Assembly (NCBI GenBank): GCA_030674185.1
Contig: CM060307.1
Span: 55,018,481 to 55,082,480 of the forward strand
DNA from: Monoplex corrugatus
Taxonomy: Eukaryota; Mollusca; Gastropoda; Littorinimorpha; Ranellidae
Direction of reading: 5' to 3'
Length of the DNA stretch: 64,000 bases
The position numbers were made by a program, and so were the translations under genes. The notes beneath the pieces were generated by a model that searched no databases, had not been told where the DNA came from, and was given only the letters and a program-made list of their open reading frames with translations. Shown piece after piece: positions 40,036-52,161 of the stretch (position 1 is the first letter of the stretch; each line of letters begins with the position of its first letter).

Positions 40036-41164
40036 GATATTTTAAGCTTTGATTTTGAAGTGGGTTCTTTGACCGTAGATGATGACAGAAAATGACTGGA
40101 AAAGATCAGATTCAGTTTTGCTGTCTGGATGCTTTATCAGAAGATTTGAAGAGGAGCCATTCTGTAACATTACTGCACTATTTGATGCAGCTTACAATAT
40201 TAGTAGACATGTTTAAAACAGTTTAGAAAATTGTGATCAGCTGAATGTAAGATAGCCATATAATTTTAAATGTTTTTGTTTAGGCAGCAGATGCTTTGAA
40301 AATCAGAAATGTTGTGCGGTCCCTGTGGCATAATTTAATGTAATGCATTAGTGATTGTTGGCACAAGTTGATGTGATGCATTAGAGAATGTGTGGGTGAA
40401 TGCACACTTGTGTCACAATTATCATACGAGTGAGAGTATGCTTTCACACTATGGTTGATACATTAAACTGTAGTGCAGGAAAGATGTTTTCTCCTTTTGC
40501 CTGTATGTGTTCTTTTAAGTCATAGTCTGTAAAATTGATGGTCACTTAAAAAACATTGCTCCCAGTATTAAGATTTGATATTTTTATTGAAAGATTTGAT
40601 ATTTTTATTGTGTGCCAAACACTCAGATTTTATTTTTAGATTATGTCACGTTTTTTTGTTTGGCTTGAATGTTGCATATTTGAATGCATTCTAGATACCA
40701 ATGAAATGTACGATCATGGCCTGTGTTGTTGACAAAGAAAAACAGTGTTTTCATAATTTGTTGAAAAAAAATGTCTTTCTCATTATTTGAATGCAATTTT
40801 TGATACCAATGAAATGTGTCATCAATGCCTGTGTTGTTAACAATAAAACAATGTTTTCTTAATTTGTTTAAAAAAAGTTTCTCCTTTGTCCTGTGTGAAA
40901 CTCAGGTTGCTGTCTCCAGGGTAAGCATGCCCATTTATTTATTCTGTTGTATTGTTGTTCTGTGTGCATACATTTTTTGTTAAGTATGAAAATGGACTTT
41001 TCTGTAGAAATTATGGACAGCTCCTTTGTTGCCTTGGGCACCAAGGCCACCACTGAAAATTTTGTTGATGGAGGAAGGCAGGGGAGGAAAATCTTTTAAC
41101 TGGAGATCAAACACCGTATCTTTCAATCCCCAGGCACTAATAACTGGGCCACGCATAATAATTT

Positions 41165-41680
41165 TGCATACATTGTAACTGTTGCTTAACGCCCAGCCGA
41201 CTGCACAGAGGGCTATAACCATCTGAAAAAGTACACCATACCTCACAAGAGGAAAAAAAAACATGCATTCAGGCACACAATCCAAGGACATGTCCCTGGT
41301 ATTGACCACTGTCCAATCCACTGCAAGGATTTAAAAAAGTACCTGAATACAAATGTAGATAGAACTAAGGATACTAAAACAAAATCACACTTAATCTAAA
41401 ATTGTCTCCGCATATTACATTTCCCTAGAGCTTAAATGCATGTAATACATGAACCCAATCATCAATCCCAAGAGACAGTATGTAAGGCTTTATCAAACAC
41501 ATGCAGGTGAAGGGACCAGCAAGGCAGAAAATAAGAAACGACCAAAAGCAAAGGAGCAAGGGAGAAACCAAGTGACAGAAAAGAGGAAATTTCTAGTACA
41601 GAATTTCCAGAAGGTGAGGATACTATTTATACTGAAAGAGCTCCTGGCATCCCCAAGGGGGTTTGCATGGACACACCAAA
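41165..41680 (-). repeat. Dispersed repeat family R1, copy
   Basis: Reverse-orientation copy: GCCCAGCCGACTGCACAGAG near the start and AAATTTCTAGTACAGAATTT with CCAGAAGGTGAGGATAC near the end. Confidence 0.75.
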
Positions 41681-42289
41681 AATATTCAGGACAGTTTTTA
41701 CAGTAATTTTTATTTGATTACTACAAGCTTCAAGCATAAATACAGAACAATGCACAGACTGACACTACAAAAAGGATTTCCATGTTAAACCTGCTTTGGT
41801 CAACATTAACTGGTGAAGAAGACTGCAATTTTAGCTCAAACTCAGCTCAGTTTTAAGCTCAAACTTCCCTTAATTCAGTCCTGTCCACCAGTCTCCTCCC
41901 ATCCCCCACCTCACTTACTCTTCATGCCACTTATTTCTACTGTACAATATATCACCAGATTCTGGTTCATTATATCACAATCACATGCCATTACTCTACA
42001 GCAGCTATCAAGATGAAAATGCCTCATAATTTCCCACAAGAGACTTTGCTTTACTACCATACATGTCACTTGTGTACTACAGAGCCTGTTCTGATTCTCA
42101 AATTCGGAATACTATTCAGTCCTTTGATAGAGAAAAAAGGTGCAGTTGTGCAACCAGAAAAAGCGCATGCCCTCACAGTGTGGAGATTACTATTATAATG
42201 TTCAAGAACAGCCACCATAAAGCACACCAACATAGGCATGAAGATGCACTTATGGGGGAAAAACAGAAATTCAGGTGACCTTAAGAGTT

Positions 42290-42470
42290 TGAAATTTGCT
42301 CAAGAGGGATTCATACACTTGGACAATTCCATATGCACTCCACCCAAATCTGCCGGTAATTATCTGACAAGGCTACTTGAGCCTGCACAAAACCCCTGCG
42401 CTGGTAAGGTCTTGCAATGGGAAGGTGGAGAGATCTCTGAAACACTTAAGCTAATACCACCAGAATGATG
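42290..42470 (+). repeat. Dispersed repeat family R2, copy
   Basis: Shares CAAGAGGGATTCAT, ACAATTCCATA and CACTCCACCCAAATCTGCC with 23,858-23,950. Related, more diverged copies lie at 12,070-12,200 and 62,340-62,475 (GCCATGTGATGGAGAAGATC). Non-coding. Confidence 0.6.
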
Positions 42471-44809
42471 GAAACATTAGGATGGACCGTGAACTGGCTA
42501 GTATTTAATGATGTGGGCTTGGATTGACCTTGATATATCAAATCTTGATTCCAAGGCAAGCGATTCAATGTTGTCCATACCTAATATTCACAACCTGTTT
42601 TTAGTCCCTCAGATCTATGCATATTTCAGCTAGATCACAGCCCCCTTACACCACTCTGTTGTTAAAAAGGGGGAGATTTACACGGATTGAAGGCAAAATA
42701 CATACATGTTTTCCTGTTTATCAGTGATGGAAGCATGAGAATTTCTTAGCCATTTATGGATGATCATTCCAAATCTCAGGTATTTTGTTCCTTTTCAGAA
42801 AAGGCATTCTGGCATGTGTGTTTGTATCATGAAACCAGTGCAGAGCCCCGAATGTTGTTCATCACTGGAAAGGTCTTTGTCCTGGGTTTACCATGCTGTA
42901 TAAGTTGCCTAAAAACAGCTTCACATTTGAATAAAATTAGGGTTGCTAAAAAAAAAAAAGATCTAGTTCATGAAATCTTTCTCAGAATCACCATACATGG
43001 GGTATGTCATTTCAAACAGTTTTGCCTTCGACATAACATTACAAAACATAAAAAAAACATGGTAGATTTCAAAACTGTACATATCTCAGATTGCCGCAAA
43101 ATCAGAACAGCACTGATATTGCACTGATCAGTCACATATTACAAGCCAGCACTGACATTTGACAACCAGATTGATAGTCTTCCTTACAAATGACATTGTC
43201 AGTCCTAGAAGCAACCGATGCAAGCAAACTGCCATATCTGCAAAAAGCGCTACAAAAGATCAAGTGCATAAGACAGTTACTGCAATGGATCCCCTCAAAC
43301 TGTACTATCCCCGGAAATGAAGAGGTGGACAAAATGTGAAGCACTAATGTTGTGCTGATGGGTCAAATTATAGTTTCACAACATTTCATCAGTCTTGAGA
43401 AACAGATCACAGGATTTCACACAAACATTTCACATCTAAAAAACATCACACACAAAAAAGACACTAAGGCACTTTACTTGATGGCACTTACATACATGTG
43501 ACTTTATCTTCAAGAATTTAATTGTGCACAAGTGCACATGAAATAGAAAAAAATCCCAGTTTTCTGTTAGTTAAGAGTACAACAACACAAAACAGAAACT
43601 GAGAAAGTTCGCCCTTTCTTTAACATGTTTTATGATTATCATCTATGTGACACAAAATGAGTGACTGTATATGATAAAGCTGATCCAGGATATTGCAGCC
43701 CACTTGCCCATAAAGCTGGCACACTCTGTCCTTATTGACTTATGCCATCAACATCGTACATGTCCTTTCATAACAAAATTATCTAAATAAATTATGACAC
43801 TTGGAATGGGTGACACCCATCATATATCCTTCTGAATTCTGTTACATACATCACATTATGTGATAAAAACCTGTAAAATATCACTATGTGCACAAGTGGC
43901 CCATAACAAAAGCAATCCTTTGCGTTCTCTCTCTTTCCCACACATACAGAGCAATGCTTCTTGAAACTGGTAAACTGATGGATTTACATCAGTCTAGATC
44001 TGTCAACTTCAGTGAGATAAAAACTTATTTCTCTACAAAAATCTAGTGCAGACACATTTTGTACTCTCTCTCTCTCTCATTCACTCACTAACACACATTT
44101 AAAATGTTACTTCAGATCAATTTGAATACTCCACTAATTTTACAGATGGTACAATCTTAAACTGAACTTTGTTGATTAACAAAGGAACACAGGGTCTGGC
44201 AATCGAAGTCGAAGAGAAATGACTACAATCAGATTTACTTACATAGAATAAGACCATCTCCTCACTTTAGCAACTTTTTTACTTCCTCATCTTTAAAGTA
44301 AGAATTGTATATTCTAGAATATTCACTTTACAGAGAATTTAGGCTGCAGACATGCACAAGACAGGATCAAACCTGTAAATAAAACATCTTGATATGAGTG
44401 GTTTCATGAATATTCTGCACATATGGACAGGAGCTCCATCTCTACCATTCAGGACAACAATTTAAAAAGCTGAATGTTACTTGAAAAAATACAAAAACAT
44501 TTATCACAATTTACTGTAAAAAATGCTGTACTGATCAAGCGAGATGCTATGAATTCTTCAAGCGAAACCTAGACACATACAGGACATCCACCAAATTTTT
44601 GAGACGATGCAGAACACATTTTTGAGACAATGCAAGCATAATATGAATGCAAGCATAAAGGAATATCAGTTTATACTCATACCATATAAATAAACACACA
44701 CAAAGTGAACAAATAAGCTGAACAAACTAACCCAAGGTCAACTACAAGTTGCTTATTTAGGGTAGGGCAGTGGGTTGGTTTTCGTTTTTTATTTTTTTAA
44801 ATGAATGAG

Positions 44810-44965
44810 ATAATCCAGAGTTCAGGACATTCGTTCTCCAACTGGAAAGTCTGGATCTGAATCTGCTTGGGCACTGCTGGTGGGTAAAGGATAAAGGTTT
44901 TTCCTATTCTCAAGGTTAACATATGTGCAGATCTGCTAGTGCCTGATCCCTCTTCATGTACGTAG
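44810..44965 (+). repeat. SINE family S2, copy
   Basis: Contains TCCAACTGGAAAGTCTGGAT and GCAGATCTGCTAGTGCCTGA in S2 order on the plus strand. Confidence 0.55.
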
Positions 44966-45367
44966 AACATCAAATACTTGTGCTGATGTCATGTCAATAT
45001 TTGGTGGCTTATACTAACAGAAACACAAAAACGCCCAGCATGCACACACCCTCAAAAATGGAATATGTCTGCCAGCCGTCATGGCAGGGTATTAAAAAAA
45101 AAAAAGGCCATACATTTAAAGCTCACTTGTATTTAAGTGCAAATGGGAGTTGCAGCCCACGAAGAAAAATAAAAACAACAAAACATTTTCATGCATAAAA
45201 TGTGTCAAATAATCTGAGGAAGAAATAAAACTATTTCTATATCACTGACATGAAAGTTGCATCGAAAATAAAAGATATATTAGTTATTTACATGCCATTA
45301 AATTGTATAATATACATTTGATGAAAGTAATGAAGTACAATGTAAAAACTGAAGTTGTAATAAAACA

Positions 45368-46345
45368 ATCATCATCATCATCATCATCCCATAGTCTGGT
45401 TGACCGTTGGGGCACCACTGAAGATTTTGCAACCAACTTCCTCCACTCCTCACGGTCCTCAGCTTTCCGCAGAATGATATTCCATTCAAGGCCAGTCCAC
45501 TCTCTGATATTGTCTTCCCATCTTTTTCTCTGTCTGCCTCTTCGTCTCCCTCCCTGAACTGTTCCCTGCAAGACGGTCTTGGCCAGTCCAGATGATCGTG
45601 TGACGTGCCCGTACCACCTCAGTTTGCGTCTTTTCACTGAGGTCAGGAGGTCTTCATACGGCCCGATGGCGTTTTCGATTCGGGTTTTCACTTCCTTATT
45701 GGTTATATGATCTTTGTACGAGATACCAAGGAGTTTGCGGAAGCATCTCATCTCCATTGCCTGTATCCTTCTTTCAATGTCTGCTGTTATGGTCCATGTT
45801 TCGCATGCATACAAAAATATTGACATGACCAGGGAACGCATCAGTCTGATCTTGGAGCCGATTGCGATATTCTTGTCGTTCCAGATGACTTTTAGCTTGG
45901 TCATTGCAGCTGTGGTCTGGGCAATCCTGGAAAGTACCTCGGGCTTTGATCCTTCATCTGATACTATAGCTCCCAGATATTTAAAATCTATGGACGGTCT
46001 CAAGTTTCTTGTTGTCTATGGTAATGTCAGTGCTGATGCCATTGGTATTATTTGTCATCAACTGGGTTTTCTCTGCACTGATCTGCATGCCATATGCTGT
46101 GGAGGCCTCATCAAGATGTTTTATCAAGCTGACTAGCTCTTGCTCTTGCCCAGCTAGTCCGTCAATGTCGTCGGCAAAACGCAAGTTTGTGATTGTTCTA
46201 CCTCCGATGCTGACTGTTCCCTCATGGTCTTCAAGTGCGTCAGCCATTATTCTCTCTAAGAAGATGTTAAAGAGAGTGGGGGAGAGCAGGCATCCTTGGC
46301 ATACTCCAACTGTGGTTCGGAACCATTCGCCTATGTTGTTGTCAT
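45368..46345 (-). mobile_element. 5'-truncated LINE (non-LTR) with (GAT)n tail
   Basis: The minus strand encodes the distal reverse transcriptase and C-terminal region. GVCQGCLLSPTLFNIFLERI and LRFADDIDGLAGQEQ (the RT catalytic box as FADD) lie at 46,345-45,985. After one frameshift near 45,990-46,003 the frame continues KYLGAIVSDEGSKPEVLSRI, SIFLYACETWTITADIERRI and GRQRKRWEDNIREWTG. It ends in a tandem GAT tail at 45,368-45,388. The frameshift and truncation make it inactive. The clade is not certain; the 3' trinucleotide tail fits RTE/Jockey-type LINEs. Confidence 0.88.
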
Positions 46346-46622
46346 GGAATAAAACATAAGATACCCCAAATATTATAAAAGAAAAACCCATCTTAGGTCA
46401 TACAGCTTCCCCAGCTAAACCCCCAAAAGTTTCTTGGTGAGGAAATGCCAAGGTAAAATGTTGATCAAACCAAAGTTACACCCAACATATATCATTATAT
46501 GTGATGTGTAAATATTGTGCCATCATAATGCTGAAACATTAATTACTCCCATGAACCCGACGACTCCCTCACCCTATCCACCAGCATCCAATATTGCCAG
46601 TCATGACAGCAAAACAAACATT

Positions 46623-46754
46623 TACCCCTTTCACTCTCTCACCTTATCCACCAGCTTCTTGCAAGAAGCTGATGGATAGGGTGAGGGACTGAAAAGCTTA
46701 ACCACCAGCTTCTTGCAAGAAGCTGATGGATAGGGTGAGGGACTGAAAAGCTTA
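46623..46754. repeat. TTAA-family hairpins H1 and H2 (tandem)
   Basis: H1 has a self-complementary core at 46,644-46,679 (CCACCAGCTTCTTGCAAGAA, pairing with GCTGATGG). H2 repeats the right two thirds of H1 53 bp further on. Each copy ends in GAGGGACTGAAAAGCTTAA. Confidence 0.85.
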
Positions 46755-46871
46755 AGTTTTTGCATCTGGTGGATATGGGTGCGAGAGTGAAACTTGTGCA
46801 TTGTCAATAGCATGGTTGTCAATAGCATGGTCAACCTAACACATAATCTAAATCTGAAAGTGACAGACTTT

Positions 46872-46946
46872 TTAACTCTTTCACTGCCTCAGTTTGTTCA
46901 CCAATTTCTTGCAAGAAGCTGATGAATAGGTTAGTGAAATGGTTAA
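46872..46946. repeat. TTAA-bounded hairpin H3 (75 bp)
   Basis: TTAA at both ends, with CTCTTTCACT at the left and AGTGAAATGG at the right as inverted termini and a central TTTCTTGCAAGAAGCTGATG hairpin. No coding capacity. Confidence 0.85.
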
Positions 46947-47063
46947 TTAAAGGAAAGGCAGGAAACACTACAATCACATTTTACACAAAGACATTAATCC
47001 TTTCACTCGTGCACCCTATCCACCAGTATCCTGCATTGGCAACCATGCTAGCGAAGCAAAAAC

Positions 47064-47143
47064 TTAACCCTTTAAGTCCCTCAGTCTATCCACCAGCTTC
47101 CTGCAGGAAGCTGGTGGATAGGGTGCAGGAGTCAAAGGGTTAA
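47064..47143. mobile_element. TTAA-bounded palindromic mini-element H5 (80 bp)
   Basis: TTAACCCTTT at the left and AAAGGGTTAA at the right flank a perfect 36-bp palindrome centred on CTGCAG (about 47,086-47,121). Ends and TTAA bounds resemble piggyBac termini (compare TTAACCCTTTCGCTGC at 27,176). A related one-armed unit (H4, 46,994-47,067) abuts it and shares its TTAA. Confidence 0.85.
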
Positions 47144-47631
47144 TGCAAACTGAGCTAAGATTTGCAAGAGGTCATGCCAACATATCTGGACTTTTCACAA
47201 TCTATGATTGTGCCTATTAAGACTGAAGTATTCATTTCTCACAAAGCCAGTTTGAAGCTTGATAGTATACTGAAACCTTTATCTGTTTCTAATGTAAAAT
47301 CAATTCTCTAACATAATCAAAAAAAGACAAAAACAATAAAACATGTCATGACATCATAAACTCAAACATTCAAAAAAAAAAAAAAAAAAAAAAGAAACTG
47401 TCACGAGTATCTAAGTCCTGAAATCAAGACCAGGCATTGTCTAAACTGTAAACATCGACAGAAAACAAAACGAGGGTGTATGAAACCTACCTGCATGTCC
47501 ACTCATATAATACACTATGCAGAGTAGGAAACAAGAAAAAAATCACAATGAACACATTACTGAAGAAAGGAAAAGGAAAAAGATCAAGAGCAAGAGAGAG
47601 AGAGAGAGACATCAATGTATGCACTATCTTA

Positions 47632-48310
47632 CAGGGGTGCAGATCACGTAGAGATGGGGGTAAATCACGTAAGGAAGATGGAAATCACGTACAAAAATTA
47701 TGTCAAAAGGGTATGAACACGTAAGACTTTGTCGTCTTGAGGGTATGGTCACGTAAGCATTTTTCCTCTGCCGGTCTCATCACGTAAAGGTTTTGAACCG
47801 TGGGGGTATAGACCTATCGCTCCGTTCGCTCGCCTAGCCGCAGTGGGCAAGCTAACGACGCGACCGACATCGCTTAGCTTGCCCGCCGCGGCACATGCAG
47901 CATTGGGGTCGGGCATTACATTAGCGGTAAAAATAGTAACTAGGCTACGTCACACTTTTCTACAACTCTTTGCCTGGGCCAATGAAAATGCAGCGGAAAC
48001 CGAAAAATCCTGTGTTGTCTGTGTCAGTGTGGAAACTGGCATGTGTCACTGTAAAGAGTTGATCTTTATTCTAATTTAGTAGAAGGCCATGCTGCTTGCT
48101 TTTTTATAATTTAATTTATTTAAACCATTAGGCCAAAAAATCACTTGGGAAAACAAAATACCGAGTCTTTGCATCGGTGGCTCATACCCCCAGAAATTTT
48201 GGCAAAGGGTATGAAAACCCCCTGAAAAAATTATTGGGGGTATGAAAACCCTCAAGTTTTTTTAGTGGGGGTATGAAAACCCTTGACTTTTAGAAGGATC
48301 TGCACCACTG
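47632..48310. mobile_element. CAG-ended DNA transposon (679 bp) with 6-bp TSD
   Basis: Ends CAGGGGTGCAGATC and GATCTGCACCACTG are inverted repeats with one mismatch. The flanks ATCTTA (47,626-47,631 and 48,311-48,316) form a 6-bp duplication. The left interior repeats ATCACGTA at short spacing, and the right interior repeats GGGGGTATGAAAACCC three times. The middle is more GC-rich than its surroundings. No transposase is seen. Confidence 0.85.
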
Positions 48311-48999
48311 ATCTTAGTTCATCTACTTTTTTGTTTTTGCAATACAAATAGCAGAAATTCTCACCACCTATAGCCTCCTACACTGTGCGAAATTCCCCCA
48401 AAACAAAAACAAAAACCCAACAACAAAATAATAATAAAAAATTTTTTGCTGATTAATGTTTCCAAGGGGAAAATATCAAGTTCATCGCAATAACAAAACC
48501 TAAACAAAAAGTAGCCTACTTTTTACAAGTCTTGCAATTCACTTGAATTTATGATCTGATAAACTGGTTTCTGACATTTACAAAGAGAAAAAAATGCACT
48601 GCCATTTGTATGTGTGTGTAAAATCTCTTAGTTCTTAGTCTCTCCAGACACAGACTACTATATTAAAACTGCCATGTTTTGACCAGGGCAGGTATGCTGT
48701 AGCCTCATGTTTATAAAAGATTATACTCAGCTTACATTAAAAGGGAACACTTGTAGTTGTATAGGAGTGAAGTGGTAAAGCCCTCAAATTTCCTTCAGCC
48801 CTGCTTAATGACAGCGATGCTCTTCCCATCTTCTTCACTACTCTGCCTTCCCTATCTTTCAAGAAAGTCATGTATCTGTTCACACCTGGGTAGACTGAAA
48901 GCCACACGAATACATAAACTTGCCTAGGCTTTCTTCACACCTATGGAAACTCATGCAAGCAGATTGGAAGGCAAATACTCTATCTCTGCACCAACCAGC

Positions 49000-49580
49000 T
49001 TTATTGTTATTGTTGTTTAAAGCACAGCCGACTGCACAGAGCCAAATCAGGGCTATAACCATCTCAAAATGTACCATACATCACTGAAAGGAAAAAAAAG
49101 AAAAGAAAATGAGAAAGAACACTTGGAAAAGAAATAAGTATAAAATGCATTTGCGCACATAATCTAAGGATATGCCCCTGGCACTGACAACTCCATACAA
49201 TTTATCACCAGGGATTTAAAAAATTAAACATGAATACAAACATAACAACGGACACTAACAATACACATACTTATAAACGGACCTAAATTACCTAAACCTG
49301 CCTCTGTACATCACATTTCCTTAAAGCCAAAAATGCACTTAATACATGTACCCAGTCATCAATCCTAACAAAGTATATAAGGTTTTATAGAACACATACA
49401 TTGACCTGGAAAGCAGAAAATAATAGGAAGAAATGACAGAAAGCAAACGAACAAGGCAGAAACAAAGAGAATGACAGAAAAGAGGAAATTTCTAGCACAG
49501 AATTTCCAGAAGGTGGGGATACTCTTTACACTGAGGGACACTATCTATACTGAATATTCCCTCGCATCTCCACTGGAGTA
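49000..49580 (-). repeat. Dispersed repeat family R1, copy
   Basis: Reverse-orientation copy with AGCCGACTGCACAGAGCC, GGATATGCCCCTGGCACTGA and AAATTTCTAGCACAGAATTT in the same order as 41,165-41,680. Confidence 0.75.
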
Positions 49581-50189
49581 ACAACCAGCTTACACAACAG
49601 ATTATGACAAGTAGTCTATAAATATATAATCTTTTCAAAGAAACCAGAAACCATAGAAACTGTAAAATGTAATAATAAGCTACCCTATTTTCTCCTCAAC
49701 TCTGACCCCATCATTTTATACAACACAGCACCTTAATTGTGGATACAATTAGTAACAGAGCCAATGTGGAAAAATTTTCTAGTTCATGTCATAAAACAGC
49801 AAAGCCATTACTAAAGATTTCTCTTGGTAAAAAAAAAAAATCTCACACATTTAGAAACTGATGGAGCTAGTTTGAAAAGTAAATTCAGAATCTGTTGGAA
49901 AAGTTATGAGATGTCATCACAGGGATGTAAACAGAACAAATTCACTCAGCTGGCAGCCTGTTTTGTTTTGTGTATAATTTCCCATGGAAATACCTTCACA
50001 GTCTTTAAAAAAAACAACTTTAGTTCATCACAAATTAACCTAATGCCTAGACATGTAGCTTAACTTTCTTTTTGTCTTATCTGTTGCGCAAAACTGTTGA
50101 TACAACTGTACATAATAAAAATAGGAAAAGACTAGGAACATTTCCACCAACACCAAATTGCTATGTCACTTCAATGAGACTCTGTGGCC

Positions 50190-50450
50190 ACTTAGTTCAA
50201 GCACCTTCAAGGAACCTGGGTCCAAATCACATACTGGACAGGAAATTTTCTCTCACCTTCACCAGTGGAAGTGGTGGTCTAGGCAATAGCCTTTTGAATG
50301 AGACAATATATTGAGGTTCTGTGTGCAACATGCACTCAGTACGCAGTAAAGATTCCAAAGCAACAAAGGAGAAATACATGAAATACATGCAAGCTAATAG
50401 GTGGCCCTGCACTGTGGCAATACTCTCGCTGAAGGGAGATAAATCCACTT
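50190..50450 (+). repeat. SINE family S1, copy
   Basis: Contains CACCAGTGGAAGTGGTGGTC, TTGAATGAGACAATATATTG and GTGCAACATGCACTCAGTAC in S1 order. Confidence 0.65.
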
Positions 50451-51244
50451 AACACAAAATAAATTATCAATAAAATGCAATACAAACATAAAATCCTGCC
50501 AAACTATAGTACTGCCAAACTGACTTTTTTCTTGGTGACCCAAAACGTCATTGGTTCATCTCAATTTTGACAGTGCCTAATGCACATAAGCACCTTATAT
50601 CCAGAAAATTACAATAATCATCTGAAGAAACACTTTAAGCCTATTCCTTTTCTTTGCCTCCTTTAAATAAAATACAATAATGTTACCGGAACGCTTTAAA
50701 TGTTGTGTATTCTTATTTTAAAGAAACCTACCATCCCTTGTAAATTAGAAGAATCTGACCACACAACATACACAGTCAGGAAGCTAGAAAACAAAGAAAA
50801 AAAGAAAGCATTCTAGGCATGAAGAATCCGAAAGACAAAGAAGCCTGTGTGGAGCACATTTCTTCTTTTGCATTCTGAGATGTGTGTATGCAAGATGTTC
50901 TGGTTGTTTCATTCACAGGCATTTTGTTTCTGCATACATCAGTCCATCTTTGATAGATCTATATTAATCAGCAACAATGATAAACTTTTTACCGTTGTTG
51001 TTATGTGTATGTGTCTCTAAGAGTTCTGTTATTGTCTTTTTTTTAACCATTCATGTGTCCATTTGTGTGGGTGTGGGTTCTGTTTGTTCTTTCCTTTTTA
51101 TTCTCACTTTTTAAACCTACCAGTGTATTTTTTTCTCTGAAATTTTGCCTCCGACAATCTCTTTAGATCAACGTGGATGCTTTTATGTGTGCTATGTTTG
51201 TGCTGTATAGCACACAGGACCCCAGTTTACTGTCTAATTCAAAA

Positions 51245-51405
51245 ATCCAGCAATCAGACCACCTAGTCCTGCCTAGTGATAAAGCCAACTTTATGTCAAG
51301 AACTGGTATTAAGTGTAACAGCAATCCACAACCAGACCACCTAGTCCTGCCTAGTGATAAAGCCAACTTTATGTCAAGAACTGGTATCAAGTGTAACAGC
51401 AAAAG
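51245..51405 (+). repeat. Tandem duplication of about 75 bp
   Basis: The block CAGACCACCTAGTCCTGCCT ... GTCAAGAACTGGTAT-AAGTGTAACAGCAA occurs twice in direct order with only a few differences. It makes short ORFs on both strands that look fortuitous. Confidence 0.85.
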
Positions 51406-52161
51406 ACGAAAAGGACAGTATCACACACCAATTCTGATGGTTAACATGTTTATTCACTATGGAGAGATCATTAGCTACAGCATTAGTCAAAGATTCCGAT
51501 GTCATTTCTATTTTCGGCTGAGGGAAAACTGACAGCAACAACAGTAAGATGGCATTTTGTGTCTTCTATGCAGTAACAGCTTAACTTGGTGATGTACTTC
51601 CAACTGAGTATTAATATTCCATGATACTGATGAAGCAAGTACTCTACAGGCAAAACACCGTAGAAACTACCAGAATGCCTGAACTGATAATTGTCGTGGA
51701 TGAAATTGGGCAACACATCTCCGTTTTGTTCTCAATTTTTATCTGAAAGCACACACTGTTACATTACACAACACGACACTAAAAACTCAGTGAAGCATCA
51801 ACACCTGAATTCAACAAGTGATATATTCAACTTTTTCTTTTCCACATGTCAATATATGTATCATGTGTGTACACACATGTAAATTATCATTATTGGTTAT
51901 GGAGCATTTAAAGCAGGATGGAGTTTCTGTACCCTCTTCAACAAAGTATTCAAATGAGCAAATGAACGGAAACCAACTATGTCTATAGATGAAACAACAA
52001 AATGTCTTGCCAAACACAAAACTTCAACCCCAGGAATACATTCCAAAGTGATATATATAAAACTTCAACCCCAGGAATACATTCCAAAGTGATATATAAA
52101 GCTATCACATACAAAACCATGAGACACTTCTGAATCATGTCAAAGTTGTCTAGCATGACAG

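Larger units (their letters stand above)
41681..45367. other. No gene recognised
   Basis: AT-rich DNA with R2 and S2 repeat pieces. The 123-codon ORF at 42,756-43,127 has no family match and a composition like its surroundings. Confidence 0.5.

Noticed and set aside
42756..43127. 123-codon ORF as a gene
   Set aside because: No family resemblance, no splice or promoter context, and base composition equal to flanking DNA.
45714..46136. 140-codon plus-strand ORF
   Set aside because: Antisense shadow of the LINE reverse-transcriptase fragment.
51173..51532. 119-codon ORF with duplicated segment
   Set aside because: Produced by the 75-bp tandem duplication; open on both strands without domain or splice support.
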